Below, piece by piece: positions 38,525 to 53,731 of a stretch of 64,000 nt of DNA. Every line of letters starts with the position of its first letter. The first letter of the stretch is position 1. The notes below the pieces were generated by a model. That model was not told the DNA's origin. It worked only from the letters and a program-made list of their open reading frames with translations, and did not search any database. This DNA is from Rhodoplanes tepidamans (GTDB lineage: Bacteria > Pseudomonadota > Alphaproteobacteria > Rhizobiales > Xanthobacteraceae): assembly GCF_030813915.1 (NCBI RefSeq), contig NZ_JAUSUJ010000003.1, forward strand, positions 186,001 through 250,000. Direction: 5' to 3'. The position numbers were made by a program, and so were the translations under genes.

Positions 38525-40174
38525 ATGGCTGTCGTCAGCGCCAACAAGCTCGAGCTTCTGCAGATCGCGGACGCCGTCGCGCGCGAGAAGTCGATCGACC
38601 GCAGCATCGTCATCCAGGCCATGGAGGATGCGATCGCCAAGGCGGCGCGCTCGCGCTACGGCAGCGAGACCGACGTCCATGCCGAGATCGATCCCAAGAA
38701 GGGCGAGCTGCGGCTGGCCCGCCACATGCTGGTGGTCGAGGCGGTGGAGAACCCCGCCAACCAGATCAGCCTCGAGGACGCCCGCAAGCACAATCCCGCC
38801 GCCCAGGTCGGCGACACCATCGCGGACACGCTGCCGCCGCTCGAATACGGGCGCATCGCCGCCCAGTCGGCCAAGCAGGTGATCGTGCAGAAGGTGCGCG
38901 AGGCCGAGCGCGACCGGCAGTACCAGGAGTACAAGGACCGCATCGGCGACATCGTCAACGGCATCGTCAAGCGGGTCGAGTACGGCAACGTCGTCGTCGA
39001 TCTCGGCCGCGGCGAGGCGATCGTGCGGCGCGACGAGATGCTGCCGCGCGAAGTGTTCCGCAACGGGGACCGCATCCGCGCCTACATCTACGACGTCCGC
39101 CGCGAGCCGCGCGGGCCGCAGATCTTCCTGTCCCGCACCCATCCGCAGTTCATGGCCAAGCTGTTCACCCAGGAGGTGCCGGAGATCTACGACGGCATCG
39201 TCGAGGTGAAGGCGGTGGCCCGCGACCCCGGCTCCCGCGCCAAGATCGCCGTGATCTCGCGCGACTCCTCGGTCGACCCGGTCGGCGCCTGCGTCGGCAT
39301 GCGCGGCTCGCGCGTGCAGGCCGTGGTGAACGAGCTGCAGGGCGAGAAGATCGACATCATCCCGTGGTCGCCCGACATCGCGACCTTCGTGGTCAACGCG
39401 CTCGCCCCCGCCGAGGTCGCCAAGGTGGTCCTCGACGAGGACAAGGAGCGCATCGCCGTGGTGGTGCCGGACCAGCAGCTGTCGCTCGCCATCGGCCGGC
39501 GCGGCCAGAACGTCCGCCTCGCCTCGCAGCTCACCGGCTGGGACATCGACATCCTCACCGAGCAGGAGGAGTCGGAGCGCCGCCAGGCCGATTTCGAGAA
39601 GCGCTCGAAGCTGTTCATGGAAGCCCTGAACGTCGACGAGGTGGTCGGCCAGCTGCTCGCCTCGGAAGGCTTCGGCTCGGTCGAGGATCTCGCGGTGGTC
39701 GACGAGAAGGAGATCGCCGGGATCGAGGGCTTCGACGAGGAGACGGCCCAGGAGCTGCAGACCCGCGCCCGCGAGTACCTCGCCCAGATCGAGGCCGAGT
39801 ACGACGACAAGCGCCGCGCGCTCGGGGTCGAAGACGAGGTCCGCGAGGTGCCGGGCGTCACCGGCAAGATGCTGGTCGCCTTCGGCGAGAACGGCATCAA
39901 GACGGTCGAGGACCTGGCCGGCTGCGCCACCGACGACCTCGCCGGCTGGACCGAGCGCAAGGACGGCGAGACCAAGCGCGAGGCCGGCATTCTCGACGGC
40001 TTCGAGCTGTCCCGTGACGAGTGCGAGGCGATGATCATGCAGGCCCGCGTCAAGGCCGGCTGGATCAGCGAGGCGGACCTCGCCCGCCCGGCCGAGGACG
40101 GCGAGGACGGCGCCGAGGACGGCGAAGGCGAGGGCGAGGGCGAGGGCGAGGGCGCCGCGGCGCCGCAGGCCTGA
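38525..40174 (+). CDS. nusA: Transcription termination/antitermination factor NusA
   Basis: RNA polymerase-associated NusA, 549 aa: N-terminal domain (1-130), S1 domain (about 135-200; [20 protein letters not shown], 20 residues), two KH domains (about 230-345; [18 protein letters not shown] and [13 protein letters not shown]), then two C-terminal helical repeats (about 365-430 and 440-510). A final acidic tail consists of short Glu-Gly repeats encoded by a hexanucleotide repeat around 40120-40160. It starts 3 bp after rimP and is followed by ylxR. Confidence 0.97.
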   Translation: MAVVSANKLELLQIADAVAREKSIDRSIVIQAMEDAIAKAARSRYGSETDVHAEIDPKKGELRLARHMLVVEAVENPANQISLEDARKHNPAAQVGDTIADTLPPLEYGRIAAQSAKQVIVQKVREAERDRQYQEYKDRIGDIVNGIVKRVEYGNVVVDLGRGEAIVRRDEMLPREVFRNGDRIRAYIYDVRREPRGPQIFLSRTHPQFMAKLFTQEVPEIYDGIVEVKAVARDPGSRAKIAVISRDSSVDPVGACVGMRGSRVQAVVNELQGEKIDIIPWSPDIATFVVNALAPAEVAKVVLDEDKERIAVVVPDQQLSLAIGRRGQNVRLASQLTGWDIDILTEQEESERRQADFEKRSKLFMEALNVDEVVGQLLASEGFGSVEDLAVVDEKEIAGIEGFDEETAQELQTRAREYLAQIEAEYDDKRRALGVEDEVREVPGVTGKMLVAFGENGIKTVEDLAGCATDDLAGWTERKDGETKREAGILDGFELSRDECEAMIMQARVKAGWISEADLARPAEDGEDGAEDGEGEGEGEGEGAAAPQA

Positions 40175-40193
40175 CCGGAGGACCACGATCGCG

Positions 40194-40925
40194 ATGCTGG
40201 CCCGGATCGAGGTGGACGCGCCGTCCGGCGCGACCCAGGGCGCACCGGACGAGACCCTGCTGGACGGCGGCCCGAAGGGCGCCGCCGCCGGGCGGGAGCG
40301 TCTGTGCATCGCGACCCGCACGGTCCGCCCGATCGACGAGATGATCCGCTTCGTCGCCGGCCCGGACGGCCGCGTCGTGCCGGACGTCAAGCGCAAGCTG
40401 CCGGGCCGCGGCGCCTGGGTGACGGCGGCCCGCGGGCCGCTCGCCACGGCCGTGAAGCAGGGCGCGTTCAAGCGCGCCTTCAAGGGCAAGGCGACGGCCG
40501 AGGCCGGCCTGGTCGAGGCGACCGAGCGGCTGCTCGAGCGCGCCGTGCTCGACGCGCTGGCGATCGCCCACAAGGCCGGCGCCGTGGTGGCCGGCTACAC
40601 CAAGGTCGAGGCGGCGCTCGCGGCCGGCACCCCGGTGGGGCTGGTCCGGGCCCGCGACGCGAGCCCCGACGGGGTCCGCAAGATCGACGCCGCCGCGGCG
40701 CGCCGTCCCAGAACGGACGCCATGCCGATTCCGGTGGTCGGTTCGTTCGAATCCGTCGATTTGGATTTGGCACTCGGACGGACAAATGTGATACATGCTG
40801 CCCTTCTGCCCGGGCGCGCGAGCGAGGCGGTCCTGGGGCGTTGGCGCATGCTCGAAATGTTCCGAACCGGCGTCCCCGATCCGCGGGGCGCCAGGCAGAC
40901 GGCCGCAGACCCGGCCCGAGACTAG
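40194..40925 (+). CDS. ylxR: YlxR/DUF448 RNA-binding protein with L7Ae-like extension
   Basis: 243 aa. The YlxR-type domain (about 34-110) carries [20 protein letters not shown] (20 residues) and the signature [10 protein letters not shown]; the C-terminal part (about 112-175) resembles the L7Ae-like module often fused in alphaproteobacteria ([20 protein letters not shown], 20 residues). The final section, from [10 protein letters not shown] on, is low in recognisable structure. Located between nusA and infB as usual. Role in nucleic-acid binding and regulation is inferred from the family. Confidence 0.9.
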   Translation: MLARIEVDAPSGATQGAPDETLLDGGPKGAAAGRERLCIATRTVRPIDEMIRFVAGPDGRVVPDVKRKLPGRGAWVTAARGPLATAVKQGAFKRAFKGKATAEAGLVEATERLLERAVLDALAIAHKAGAVVAGYTKVEAALAAGTPVGLVRARDASPDGVRKIDAAAARRPRTDAMPIPVVGSFESVDLDLALGRTNVIHAALLPGRASEAVLGRWRMLEMFRTGVPDPRGARQTAADPARD

Positions 40926-40932
40926 GATCGTA

Positions 40933-43653
40933 ATGACTGATACCAAGAATCCCGGCGAGAAGACGTTGTCGGTCGCGCAGCCGAAGACCCTGACGCTCAA
41001 GCGTTCCGGGGTGGAGCAGGGCGTCGTGCGGCAGAGCTTCAGCCACGGCCGCACCAAGGCTGTCGTCGTGGAGAAGGTGAAGCGCCGCGCCCACGGTCCC
41101 GAGGGCAAGTCCGAGCCGCCGCCGCCGCCGGCCCCGAGCCATGCCCGTCCGCAGCAGCGCCCGCCGCAGGGCGGCGGCGCCGGCGGACAGCGCTCGTCCG
41201 GCTCCGGCGGGGGTCCGCGCCCGCAGGGCGGCGGGTCGCGCTCGTCCGGCGTGGTCCTGCGCACCCTCACCGAGGAGGAGCGCTCCGCCCGTGCCCTGGC
41301 GCTCGCCGACGCCCGGGTGCGCGAGGCCGAGGAGCGCAAGATCGCCGAGGAGGAGGCCCGCCGCCGCAAGGAGCGCGAGGCCGCCGAGCGCGCCGAGCGC
41401 GAGGCCGCCGAGGCCCGCAAGCGCGAAGAGGACGAGCGCCGCCGCGTCGAGGACGAGGCCAAGCGCAAGGCCGAGCAGGAGGCCAAGAAGCGCTTCGGTG
41501 ACGACGAGGCCGCCAAGGCCGCCGCATCCGCCCCGGCCGCCAAGCCGGCGGCCCGGCCCGCGGGGGCGCCGACGACCCGGCCCGCCGGTACGCAGGCCCG
41601 CCCGGCCGGTGCCGCGACGCCCGCCGGTGCCGCCCCGTCGGTCAATGCCCGGACCGCCGTGCAGGAGCCCGACGAGGACGAGCGCCGGCCGGTCCGCCGC
41701 AGCGGCGCCGGTCCGGCCCGCCCGGTCCCGGCTCCCAAGCCGACCAAGACCACCACCCAGAAGAGCCGCGGCCGTCTGACCGTGGTCACGGCGCTCGACG
41801 CCGGCGAGGAGCGCGAGCGCTCGGTGGCCGCGTTCCGCCGTCGCGTCCAGCGCCTGAAGGGCCACGCGTCGAACGAGCCGAAGGAGAAGCTCGTGCGCGA
41901 GGTGACGATTCCGGAGGTGATCACCATCCAGGAGCTCGCCAACCGCATGGCCGAGCGCGCCGTGGACGTGATCAAGCTCCTGATGAAACAGGGCCAGATG
42001 GCGAAGATCACCGACACGATCGACGCCGACACGGCCCAGCTGATCGCCGAGGAGCTCGGCCACACGGTCAAGCGCGTGTCGGAGGCGGACGTCGAGGAAG
42101 GCCTGTTCGACGTCGCCGACGCGTCCGAGGACCTGGAGCCGCGGCCGCCGGTCGTCACCATCATGGGCCATGTCGACCACGGCAAGACGTCGCTGCTCGA
42201 CGCCATCCGCCACGCCAACGTGGTGGCCGGCGAGGCCGGCGGCATCACCCAGCACATCGGCGCCTACCAGGTGACGGCGCCGTCCGGCGCCAAGATCACC
42301 TTCATCGACACGCCCGGCCACGCCGCCTTCACGGCGATGCGCGCCCGCGGCGCCAAGGTGACGGACGTCGTCGTGCTGGTGGTCGCGGCCGACGACGGCG
42401 TGATGCCGCAGACGGTCGAGGCGATCCAGCACGCCAAGGCCGCCAAGGTCCCGCTGATCGTCGCGATCAACAAGATCGACAAGCCCGACGCCAAGCCGGA
42501 GCGGGTCCGCACCGAGCTCCTGCAGCACGAGGTGCAGGTCGAGACCTTCGGCGGCGAGACCCTCGAGGTCGAGGTCTCGGCCAAGCAGAAGACCAATCTC
42601 GACAAGCTGCTCGACGTGATCGGGCTGCAGTCGGAAATCCTCGAGCTGAAGGCCAACCCGAACCGCCCGGCCGAGGGCACCGTGATCGAGGCCAAGCTCG
42701 ACCGCGGCCGCGGCCCGGTGGCGACCGTGCTGGTCCAGCGCGGCACCCTCAAGGTCGGCGACATCGTCGTGGCCGGCGCCGAGTGGGGCCGCGTCCGCGC
42801 CCTCGTCTCCGACACCGGCAAGACGATCGACACGGCCGGCCCGTCGGTTCCGGTCGAGGTGCTCGGCTTCAACGGCACCCCGGAGGCGGGCGACCGCCTG
42901 GCGGTGGTCGAGAACGAGAGCCGCGCCCGCGAGGTGACGGACTACCGGGCCCGCCAGAAGCGCGAGAAGCAGGCGGCCCGCGCCAGCGGCATGCGCGGCT
43001 CGCTCGAGCAGATGATGAGCCAGCTGAAGACCTCGGGGCAGAAGGAATTCCCGCTGGTCATCAAGGGCGACGTGCAGGGCTCGATCGAGGCCATCGTCGG
43101 CGCCCTGGAGAAGCTCGGCACCGACGAGGTGGCGGCCCGCGTGCTGCTGTCCGGCGTCGGCGGCATCACCGAGTCCGACGTGACGCTCGCCGAGGCCTCG
43201 AACGCCGCGATCATCGGCTTCAACGTGCGTGCCCACAAGGAGGCGCGCGAGGCGGCCGAACGGCTCGGCATCGAGATCCGCTACTACAACATCATCTACG
43301 ACCTCGTGGACGACGTGAAGAAGGCCATGTCCGGCCTGCTCGCGCCGACGACGCGGGAGACCATGCTGGGCAACGCCTCGATCCTGCAGGTCTTCAACAT
43401 CACCAAGGTCGGCAAGGTGGCCGGCTGCCGGGTCACCGACGGCGTCGTCCAGCGCGGCGCCAATGTCCGCCTGATCCGCGACAACGTGGTGATCCACGAA
43501 GGCAAGCTCGGCCAGCTCAAGCACCTCAAGGACGACGTCCGCGAGGTCACGTCCGGCCACGAGTGCGGCATGTCGTTCGAGAACTACCAGGACATCCGGG
43601 TCGGCGACGTGATCGAGTGCTACCGGCTCGAGACGGTGCAGCGCTCGCTGTAG
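40933..43653 (+). CDS. infB: Translation initiation factor IF-2
   Basis: GTPase that brings fMet-tRNA to the 30S subunit, 906 aa. Order: IF2-assoc N-terminal motif ([12 protein letters not shown]), a long disordered Pro/Gly then charged Arg/Glu/Ala-rich coiled region (about 55-290), IF2_N, G1 motif GHVDHGKT (about 412-419), G3 DTPGH, G4 NKID, then domains II, III and IV ending [17 protein letters not shown]. All GTPase motifs are intact. The ATG at 40933 follows GGATCGTA; frames upstream overlap ylxR. Confidence 0.97.
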   Translation: MTDTKNPGEKTLSVAQPKTLTLKRSGVEQGVVRQSFSHGRTKAVVVEKVKRRAHGPEGKSEPPPPPAPSHARPQQRPPQGGGAGGQRSSGSGGGPRPQGGGSRSSGVVLRTLTEEERSARALALADARVREAEERKIAEEEARRRKEREAAERAEREAAEARKREEDERRRVEDEAKRKAEQEAKKRFGDDEAAKAAASAPAAKPAARPAGAPTTRPAGTQARPAGAATPAGAAPSVNARTAVQEPDEDERRPVRRSGAGPARPVPAPKPTKTTTQKSRGRLTVVTALDAGEERERSVAAFRRRVQRLKGHASNEPKEKLVREVTIPEVITIQELANRMAERAVDVIKLLMKQGQMAKITDTIDADTAQLIAEELGHTVKRVSEADVEEGLFDVADASEDLEPRPPVVTIMGHVDHGKTSLLDAIRHANVVAGEAGGITQHIGAYQVTAPSGAKITFIDTPGHAAFTAMRARGAKVTDVVVLVVAADDGVMPQTVEAIQHAKAAKVPLIVAINKIDKPDAKPERVRTELLQHEVQVETFGGETLEVEVSAKQKTNLDKLLDVIGLQSEILELKANPNRPAEGTVIEAKLDRGRGPVATVLVQRGTLKVGDIVVAGAEWGRVRALVSDTGKTIDTAGPSVPVEVLGFNGTPEAGDRLAVVENESRAREVTDYRARQKREKQAARASGMRGSLEQMMSQLKTSGQKEFPLVIKGDVQGSIEAIVGALEKLGTDEVAARVLLSGVGGITESDVTLAEASNAAIIGFNVRAHKEAREAAERLGIEIRYYNIIYDLVDDVKKAMSGLLAPTTRETMLGNASILQVFNITKVGKVAGCRVTDGVVQRGANVRLIRDNVVIHEGKLGQLKHLKDDVREVTSGHECGMSFENYQDIRVGDVIECYRLETVQRSL

Positions 43654-43672
43654 GTGGTTTCATCGAGGATCG

Positions 43673-43703
43673 GGCGTGCCCGGCCGATTTCGCCGGGCAC
43701 GCC
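43673..43703 (+). terminator. Hairpin after infB
   Basis: GGCGTGCCCGGC (43673-43684) and GCCGGGCACGCC (43692-43703) form a perfect 12 bp stem with a 7-nt loop, followed by GTTTCC. Without a longer U-run it is a weak intrinsic terminator or an mRNA-stabilising hairpin within the infB-rbfA gap. Confidence 0.6.
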
Positions 43704-43829
43704 GTTTCCGTATCCAGCCCCGCCGACGACTCCCTCGCCTCCCCTCCCGGTTCGGGACCGTGGAGACCGACGGGGTCGGCGGAGCGCAGCCGGCGCAGGT
43801 TCGAATCCCGCGCCACCGGCAAGAAGATC

Positions 43830-44264
43830 ATGGCCAAGCATCACCACAATCGTGACCAGGGCGCCGGCCCGTCGCAACGCGCGCTGCGCGCCGGCGAGCT
43901 GATCCGCCACGCGATCGCCGAGATTCTCCAGCGCGGCGACGTGCACGACCCCGTCCTCGAGACGCATCTGATCACCGTGCCCGAGGTGCGGATGAGCCCG
44001 GATCTGCGGCTCGCCACCATCTACGTCATGCCGCTCGGCGGCAGCGACGAGAAGGAAGTGCTCGCGGCGCTGGAGCGCAACAGGCGCTTCCTGCGCGGCG
44101 AGATCGCCCACCGGGTGAACCTCAAATTCGCGCCCGACATCCGCTTCCGCATCGACGACCGCTTCGCCGAGGCCGCCCGCATCGACGGCCTGCTGCGCTC
44201 GCCCGCCGTGAAGCGCGACCTGGACGGCGACGCCACGGACAACAAGACGAGCGACGACGAATGA
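43830..44264 (+). CDS. rbfA: Ribosome-binding factor A
   Basis: Small KH-fold 30S maturation factor, 144 aa. Signatures: [20 protein letters not shown] (20 residues), [20 protein letters not shown] (20 residues, about 50-69), [20 protein letters not shown] (20 residues). The C-terminal tail is acidic. The 3' end overlaps truB by 4 bp (ATGA). Confidence 0.96.
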   Translation: MAKHHHNRDQGAGPSQRALRAGELIRHAIAEILQRGDVHDPVLETHLITVPEVRMSPDLRLATIYVMPLGGSDEKEVLAALERNRRFLRGEIAHRVNLKFAPDIRFRIDDRFAEAARIDGLLRSPAVKRDLDGDATDNKTSDDE

Positions 44265-45376
44265 CGCCCTCCATCGCCGACGACGACATCCCGGGCGCGG
44301 ACGCGCCGGCCGTTCAGGCCGCCGTGCCGACCGATGCTGCCGTGCCGACCGATGCCGCCCCGGCGGCCGGGGCCGGCACGCCGGGCGAGGCCCGGCCCCG
44401 GCGCGAGCGCGGCCCGCAGAAGAAGCGCGACAAGCGCGACGTCCACGGCTGGCTGGTGCTCGACAAGCCGGTCGGCATGACCTCGACCCATGCGGTGTCG
44501 ATCGCCAAGCGGCTGTTCTCGGCCAAGCGCGCCGGCCACGCCGGCACGCTCGACCCGCTGGCGTCGGGCTGCCTGCCGATCGCACTCGGCGAGGCGACCA
44601 AGACGGTCATGTTCGTGATGGACGGCCGCAAGCGCTACGAGTTCACGGTGCGCTGGGGCGAGGAGCGGGATACCGACGACGCCGAGGGCCGGGTGGTGGC
44701 CGAGAGCGCCGACCGCCCCACCCCCGAGGCGATCCGGGCGGTGCTGCCGCAGTTCACCGGCACCATCGAGCAGGTGCCGCCGCGCTACTCGGCGATCAAG
44801 ATCGAGGGCGAACGCGCCTACGACATCGCCCGCGACGGCGAGACGGTCGAGCTCAAGGCCCGGCCGGTCGAGATCCACACCCTGGAGCTGATCGCCACCC
44901 CGGACGCCGACCACGCCGTGTTCGCGGCCGAATGCGGCAAGGGCACCTATGTCCGGGCGATCGCCCGCGACATGGGCCGCCTGCTCGGCTGCCGCGGCCA
45001 CGTCTCGGCGCTGCGCCGCACCGCCGTCGGCCCGTTCGCCCGAGAGGACATGATTCCTCTGGCGGATCTGCAGGCGGTGTGCGATAGAGCCGCAGTTGGC
45101 GAGGGCAGCCTCGCCGACGCACTTCTGCCTGTCTCGACCGCGCTGGACGACATCCCGGCGCTGGCCGTCAGTCGGGCGGATGCGGCCAGGCTCCAGCGGG
45201 GCCAGGCCGTTCTGGTGCGCGGGCGGGACGCCCCCATCGTCCGCGGCACGGTCTCCGTCACGGTCGCGGGCCAGCTTCTGGCCCTCGCCGACATGGACCG
45301 TGGCGAGATCGTCCCCAAGCGCGTGTTCAACCTCGCCGGCCTGCATGGCAGAGCCGGCCGAAAGCAGGGTGTTTGA
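44261..45376 (+). CDS. truB: tRNA pseudouridine(55) synthase
   Basis: Forms pseudouridine 55 in the T loop of tRNAs, 371 aa. The catalytic Asp98 is in [30 protein letters not shown] and the [19 protein letters not shown]-like region follow. An N-terminal disordered extension of about 55 residues contains an 18-nt tandem repeat giving AAVPTD twice. Overlaps rbfA start; rpsO begins 3 bp downstream. Confidence 0.96.
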   Translation: MTPSIADDDIPGADAPAVQAAVPTDAAVPTDAAPAAGAGTPGEARPRRERGPQKKRDKRDVHGWLVLDKPVGMTSTHAVSIAKRLFSAKRAGHAGTLDPLASGCLPIALGEATKTVMFVMDGRKRYEFTVRWGEERDTDDAEGRVVAESADRPTPEAIRAVLPQFTGTIEQVPPRYSAIKIEGERAYDIARDGETVELKARPVEIHTLELIATPDADHAVFAAECGKGTYVRAIARDMGRLLGCRGHVSALRRTAVGPFAREDMIPLADLQAVCDRAAVGEGSLADALLPVSTALDDIPALAVSRADAARLQRGQAVLVRGRDAPIVRGTVSVTVAGQLLALADMDRGEIVPKRVFNLAGLHGRAGRKQGV

Positions 45377-45379
45377 CCG

Positions 45380-45649
45380 ATGTCGATCACGACGGGCCGC
45401 AAGGCCGAGCTGATCACCACGTACGGTACGAAGGCCGGCGACACGGGTTCGCCGGAGGTGCAGATCGCGATTCTGTCCGAGCGCATCACCAACCTGACCG
45501 AGCACTTCAAGACCCACACCAAGGACAACCATTCCCGGCGTGGCCTGCTGAAGCTCGTGTCGCAGCGTCGCCAGCTCCTCGACTATCTCAAGCGGACGGA
45601 AGAGGGCCGGTACAAGACCATCATCGAGAAGCTCGGCATCCGTCGCTGA
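45380..45649 (+). CDS. rpsO: 30S ribosomal protein S15
   Basis: Complete 89-residue S15, binding 16S rRNA in the platform. [20 protein letters not shown] (20 residues) and [20 protein letters not shown] (20 residues) are diagnostic. Positioned between truB and pnp as in most proteobacteria. Confidence 0.98.
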   Translation: MSITTGRKAELITTYGTKAGDTGSPEVQIAILSERITNLTEHFKTHTKDNHSRRGLLKLVSQRRQLLDYLKRTEEGRYKTIIEKLGIRR

Positions 45650-46053
45650 GCGCGGCCTGCGGGCCGAGACCCGCTGGCGGGCACAGCCCGCACGGGCACG
45701 GCCCGCACGACGAGGCGGCACGGCGCAGATCGCCGTGCCGGAACGGCCGGTCCCGCGGCGGGACCGCGGACGACAGGCGGCCGAAAGGTCCGGAGCGCAG
45801 CGAATTCGGTCGGAGTGGCGCTCCGGCGGCGGGACACGACGGTCCAGGACCGGACGGGTCCGCGCGCCGCGCCGAACGCGGCGGCACGTCGCCGCCGACC
45901 GAGCCGGGCGAGATCGCCCGGCGAACGCTGGAGATCGCCATGGCAGGATCGCCGGACGCTGTCGCGGATCGCGCATGACGCGCGCGCGGCAGCCTCTCGC
46001 CGTCTTGCTCATGGCTGTCCGAGGCATCCCCCAAACCATGAGAGAAGACCAAC
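45650..46053 (+). promoter_or_regulatory. rpsO-pnp intergenic region with several hairpins
   Basis: About 400 bp without a gene. It contains strong hairpins, including GGCACGGCG/CGCCGTGCC (45717-45739) and CCGGGCGA/TCGCCCGG (45904-45921). In E. coli, an RNase III-cleaved hairpin between rpsO and pnp mediates PNPase autocontrol; a similar role here is possible but not shown. A purine-rich GAGAGAAG just before 46054 is the pnp ribosome binding site. Confidence 0.55.
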
Positions 46054-48213
<2,160 letters not shown>

Positions 48214-48246
48214 TCGCCGCCCGCGTCAGCGACCGACCGAATGCGA

Positions 48247-48276
48247 CAGGGCGGCCCACGGGCCGCCCTGTTTGCT
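48247..48276 (+). terminator. pnp terminator
   Basis: CAGGGCGGCCC (48247-48257) and GGGCCGCCCTG (48260-48270) form an 11 bp GC-rich stem followed by TTTGCTTTT. It ends the rimP-to-pnp block and faces the opposing bluB gene. Confidence 0.8.
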
Positions 48277-48334
48277 TTTGACCGACGAACTCGGCCCGGC
48301 GGCCCGGCACGGCGCGCAGGCCGAAACGTGCCCC

Positions 48335-50254
<1,920 letters not shown>

Positions 50255-50258
<4 letters not shown>

Positions 50259-51178
50259 GTGTCACTCTCGGAATATCGCGTCGCGCCGAGGAACAGCCCG
50301 TCCTGTTCGAGGGCGGTCAGGACCTGACGGACGAGCGCAGAACCGCTCTGCGGCAGCCAGGCGAGCGCGATGTCGATGTTTTCGGTCACGCCGAGGTCGA
50401 CGAACCTGACCCCGGACCGCGTCAGGTTCTGGGCCGACCGCGGCACCAGCGCGACCCCGAGCCCCGCCGCGACCAGCCCGAGCAGCGTGCCCGTGTCGCC
50501 GACCTCGACGAGGCTGTTGGGGATGAAGCCGGCGCGCGCGCACTGCGTCAGCACCGCCTCGCGCACGACCGAGCCGGACGACTCCGGGAACGTCACGAAC
50601 GCCTCGCTGCACAGATCCTCGACCCGGACCTGATCGCGCGCCGCCAGCGGATGGTCGGACGCGAGCACGAGGACGAGCGGATCCCGCCCGACCAGCCGAT
50701 ACGCCAGGCCGGCGAGGCGGACCGGCAGCCGCAGCAGCGCGAGATCGATCTCGCGCTCCCGCAGAGCCCGCTCCTGGGCCGAGGTGAACATGCCGGCCGT
50801 GATCTTGAGCCGGACGCCCGGCATCGTCCGCTCGACGATCCGCACGAGACGCGGCAGGAGCGTGTGGCTCACCGAGCCGACCGCGCCGAGCCGCAGGATG
50901 CCGTCCTTGCCGGCACCGAACTGCCGGACCTGCTCCTCCACGCGCGTGACCAGCGCGAGCAGCGACCGGCCCTCGGCCAGGAGCTCCTCGCCGGCCCGCG
51001 TGACCGACACGGACCGGGTGGTGCGGAACAGGAGCTCCGTCTTGAGCGAGTCCTCCAGCCGCCGCACGCGCTGCGACACCTGGGCGAGCGAGATGCCGAG
51101 GCGCTCCGCGGCGCGTCCGAAATGCCGTTCCTCCGCCACCGCGACGAAGGCCCGCAGGTCACCGAGATCCATGGCCAT
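50255..51178 (-). CDS. LysR-family transcriptional regulator (CatR/CbnR-like context)
   Basis: LysR-type regulator, 307 aa. N-terminal HTH: DLRAFVAVAEERHFGRAAER (20 residues) and LGISLAQVSQRVRRLEDSLK (20 residues); linker helix; effector-binding domain from about residue 92, beginning LRLGAVGSVSH. The N-terminus (VAEERHFGRAAERL) resembles regulators of aromatic catabolism such as CatR/BenM. ATG 51178 or 51172 are both reasonable starts; a GTG at 51181 is less likely. Overlaps the cycloisomerase gene downstream and follows the binding-protein gene. Muconate is a plausible inducer by analogy. Confidence 0.87.
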
Positions 51179-51273
51179 CACCCGAGCGTGCCGTGACGCG
51201 CGGCGGAACCCGTGCCGTCGGCACGCGCGCCGCCGCGCAGTCTCTCACGGTCGCGGCCCTCGACACGAGCCTC

Positions 51274-52242
51274 TCACTGGCTCGCGCGGATCCCGGCGGA
51301 TTCGACCACCTGCTCCCACTTCTTGACCTCGCGCGCCGTGTGCGCCCCGAGCTCCTCCGCCGTCGAGGCGACGATCCTGCCGCTCACCTCGTCGAAGCGC
51401 TTCTTGAGATCCGGATCGGCGAGAACCTTGCGCAGATCGGCCGAGAGCTTCGCGGCGACGGCGGGCGGCGTCTTGGCGGTGACGTAGAGGGCCCACCAGT
51501 TGCTCATCTCGTAGCCCGGAAGGCCGCTCTCGGCGACGGTCGGCACGTCGGGGAGCTGGTCGATGCGGGCCTTGGTGGTCACCGCGATGGCGCGGACCTT
51601 GCCGCCCTGCACCTGCGGCAGCGCCGTCGAGGCGTTGTCGAACATCACGTCGATGCGTCCGGTGATCAGGTCGGTCAGGGCCGGGCTGCTGCCGCGATAA
51701 GGCACATGGGTGATGTCGACGCCGGCCTGCTGCTTGAACAGCTCGGCCGCCAGATGCAGCGACGAGCCGACCCCCGCCGACGCGTAGCTCGACGGGGTCT
51801 TCTTCGCATGGGCGAGCAGATCCTGGACGGTCTTGATGCTCCCGCTCGCCGGCACGATCACCACGTTGGGCGTCTCGAGCGCGAGCGTCAGCGGCGCGAG
51901 GTCCTTCAGCGGATCGAAGGGCAGCGACTTGAACAGCGCCACGTTGGCCGCGACCGCGACCGAGGCGAGCACCAGGGTGTGCCCGTCGGGCTGCGCCCGC
52001 ACCGCGGCCGTGACCCCGAGATTGGAGCCCGCCCCCGGCATGTTCTCGACGATGATCGTCTTGCCGTACAGCGCGCCGAGCTTCTCGGCGATGGTGCGGC
52101 CGATGATGTCGGCGGCACCGCCGGCCGCGAACGGGACGATCAACCGCATCTGGCCGGACGGAAACTCCTGGGCCGAGGCGGCAGGCGATGCGACGACGAT
52201 CGCGGCGGCGACGATCAGGGACAGGCGCTTGAGCAGAGTCAT
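51274..52242 (-). CDS. Tripartite tricarboxylate transporter-type binding protein (Bug family)
   Basis: Periplasmic Bug/TctC-type solute receptor, 322 aa, with an N-terminal signal (LKRLSLIVAAAIVVASPAAS, about 4-23, then AQEFP). Mature signatures are MRLIVPFAAGGAADIIGRTI (20 residues), VENMPGAGSNLGVTAA, and THVPYRGSSPALTDLITGRI (20 residues). No TctA/TctB membrane subunits are in the window, which is common for these abundant receptors. The ligand may be an aromatic acid or muconate-type acid given the neighbours; this is a guess. It is divergent from catC. Confidence 0.9.
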   Translation of the reverse strand: MTLLKRLSLIVAAAIVVASPAASAQEFPSGQMRLIVPFAAGGAADIIGRTIAEKLGALYGKTIIVENMPGAGSNLGVTAAVRAQPDGHTLVLASVAVAANVALFKSLPFDPLKDLAPLTLALETPNVVIVPASGSIKTVQDLLAHAKKTPSSYASAGVGSSLHLAAELFKQQAGVDITHVPYRGSSPALTDLITGRIDVMFDNASTALPQVQGGKVRAIAVTTKARIDQLPDVPTVAESGLPGYEMSNWWALYVTAKTPPAVAAKLSADLRKVLADPDLKKRFDEVSGRIVASTAEELGAHTAREVKKWEQVVESAGIRASQ

Positions 52243-52460
52243 GAGGCACCCTCAGGCGTTGACGATCGAGGACAGGCGAGCGGCGGCACGTGGCGCCCCG
52301 GGGCCGCGTGGCGTTCCGGCCACGTGGCGTTCCGAGAGGACGAGACCCGCGCCGAAGCGGCGGTCCGACGGGCGGAGAATGACGTTCGGGGGGTCGTGCG
52401 CCGGTCGGCTCCGACCGAGGTCTCTATTTGACGCGGGACCGGCCTGTCAACGCATCTTCA

Positions 52461-52490
52461 GAGACAATACTTCGGGCATTCGATTGTCTC
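52461..52490. promoter_or_regulatory. Inverted repeat in the divergent catC/binding-protein control region
   Basis: GAGACAAT (52461-52468) and ATTGTCTC (52483-52490) form perfect 8 bp arms separated by 14 bp, inside the 406 bp gap between the divergent genes (52243-52648). The gap is AT-richer from about 52420. The layout suits an operator for the local LysR protein, whose sites usually contain an interrupted dyad, though the T-N11-A core is not evident in this dyad. Binding is inferred. Confidence 0.45.
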
Positions 52491-52648
52491 GAAGTCGTCG
52501 CGATTGTTGCCGATCCCTGAACAATGTCTTCTTCGATCCTGGACTTGTGCGAGGGCAACCGTCATTGAAACGATGCGTCGGAATTGCTAGCAGGCTCGGC
52601 GTCGACACCGGTCCTGTCGACACCACCCGCTCGCATGGGAGAAGGACG

Positions 52649-52933
52649 ATGCTCTATCTGGTCCGCATGGACGTGACGCCGCCGCGCGACATGGATCCGG
52701 AGGCGTTCTCCCGCATCAAGGCGCGCGAGAAGGACTACGCGCTCGGCCTGCAGCGCGACGGCCGCTGGCGCCACATCTGGCGCGTCGTCGGCCAGTACAG
52801 CAACTATTCGATCTTCGACGTGGCGGGAAACGACGAGCTGCACCAGATCCTCCAGGACCTGCCGCTCTACCCCTACATGACGATCGAGGTGACGCCGCTC
52901 GCCACCCACCCGTCCGATCTCGCCGCCCAGTGA
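52649..52933 (+). CDS. catC: Muconolactone Delta-isomerase
   Basis: Converts muconolactone to 3-oxoadipate enol-lactone in the catechol branch of the beta-ketoadipate pathway. The 94-residue product has the family features MDPEAFSRIKAREKDYALGL (20 residues), WRHIWRVVGQYSNYSIFD (about 40-57), LPLYPYMTIEV (about 71-81) and THPSD at the end, all matching known MIase. ATG 52649 follows GGAGAAGGAC. It is transcribed away from the binding-protein/LysR/cycloisomerase run. No catA or catD is seen nearby. Confidence 0.92.
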   Translation: MLYLVRMDVTPPRDMDPEAFSRIKAREKDYALGLQRDGRWRHIWRVVGQYSNYSIFDVAGNDELHQILQDLPLYPYMTIEVTPLATHPSDLAAQ

Positions 52934-53151
52934 TCGACGCCGACCCACCGCCCCGCGAAGACCGCGACACCGCCGACACCGGCGTCGCCCGCGAATCGTG
53001 ATGGCCCGGGTGAGGGACCGGCCCGCCACGCGGCGCGCTGGCCGGCGGACGGCGCGCAGCCGCGGGGGGCCTCGGCGGGCCGGCCCGCTCACCCGAACCG
53101 AAAGGTCACGCAGGGAGGGTCGGAAGAAGAGATGCCGTCACGACGGGAGGA

Positions 53152-53580
53152 TCAGTCGTGCGCCCGCACGGCGAGCGGGGTCGGATAGGGCTCGACGCGC
53201 AGCGACTCGTGGGCGAGCAGACCGACCTTCTGGCGCGGCGCCTGCTCGAGCTCTCCGGTGGCCGCCTTGCGCACCGCGTACTGCCACGCCGTGAGCTCGC
53301 CGCGGGTCTTCAGCGCCCGCGCCACCGCCCCGGCGTCGCGGCCGCCGAGCGCGTCGAGCTCGGCGTCGGTGAGGCCGATGACGATCTCGTCCTTGACGGT
53401 GACGATCTTGAACAGCGTGGTCATGGTGGTCTCGGTCAGCGTGGCCTGGGCGTGCAGCGTGCGGGTCTCGGTCGCGGAGGTCGCGGGGTCGGACCCGGCC
53501 TGGCCGAATGCGGCCGTGACCGGCGCCGCGGCGGCGGCGAGCGTGCCGGCGACGAGGCGCCGGCGGACGAGATCGGGCAT
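53152..53580 (-). CDS. Exported hypothetical protein, 142 aa
   Basis: I do not recognise the family. From ATG 53580 the protein begins MPDLVRRRLVAGTLAAAAAP, a basic then hydrophobic signal-like segment with a likely cleavage near AFGQA, then a mature part with LTETTMTTLFKIVTVKDEIV (20 residues) and a short helical domain containing LTDAELDALGGRDAGAVARA (20 residues). It is a single gene on the minus strand between catC and the DUF952 gene. A longer start at 53640 adds Arg-rich sequence. Confidence 0.65.
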   Translation of the reverse strand: MPDLVRRRLVAGTLAAAAAPVTAAFGQAGSDPATSATETRTLHAQATLTETTMTTLFKIVTVKDEIVIGLTDAELDALGGRDAGAVARALKTRGELTAWQYAVRKAATGELEQAPRQKVGLLAHESLRVEPYPTPLAVRAHD

Positions 53581-53731
53581 GACTCCCCTCCGAAACGAAC
53601 GGCGTCGCCGGCCGAAGATGCGGCGCGACGCCCCTGGCAATGACCACGCGAAAACGTGTCCCGGGCTTTTGGTCGCAGCCCCGGCCCCGGAGGTTCAGGA
53701 CCACCGCCGATCGGCGATCACGCCGGCGCGA

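Noticed and set aside
43798-43809. GGTTCGAATCCC, a tRNA T-loop-like sequence upstream of rbfA
   Set aside because: No matching acceptor stem, D-arm or anticodon arm is found within a tRNA length upstream, and the T-stem itself has a mismatch. Treated as chance or at most a tiny remnant.
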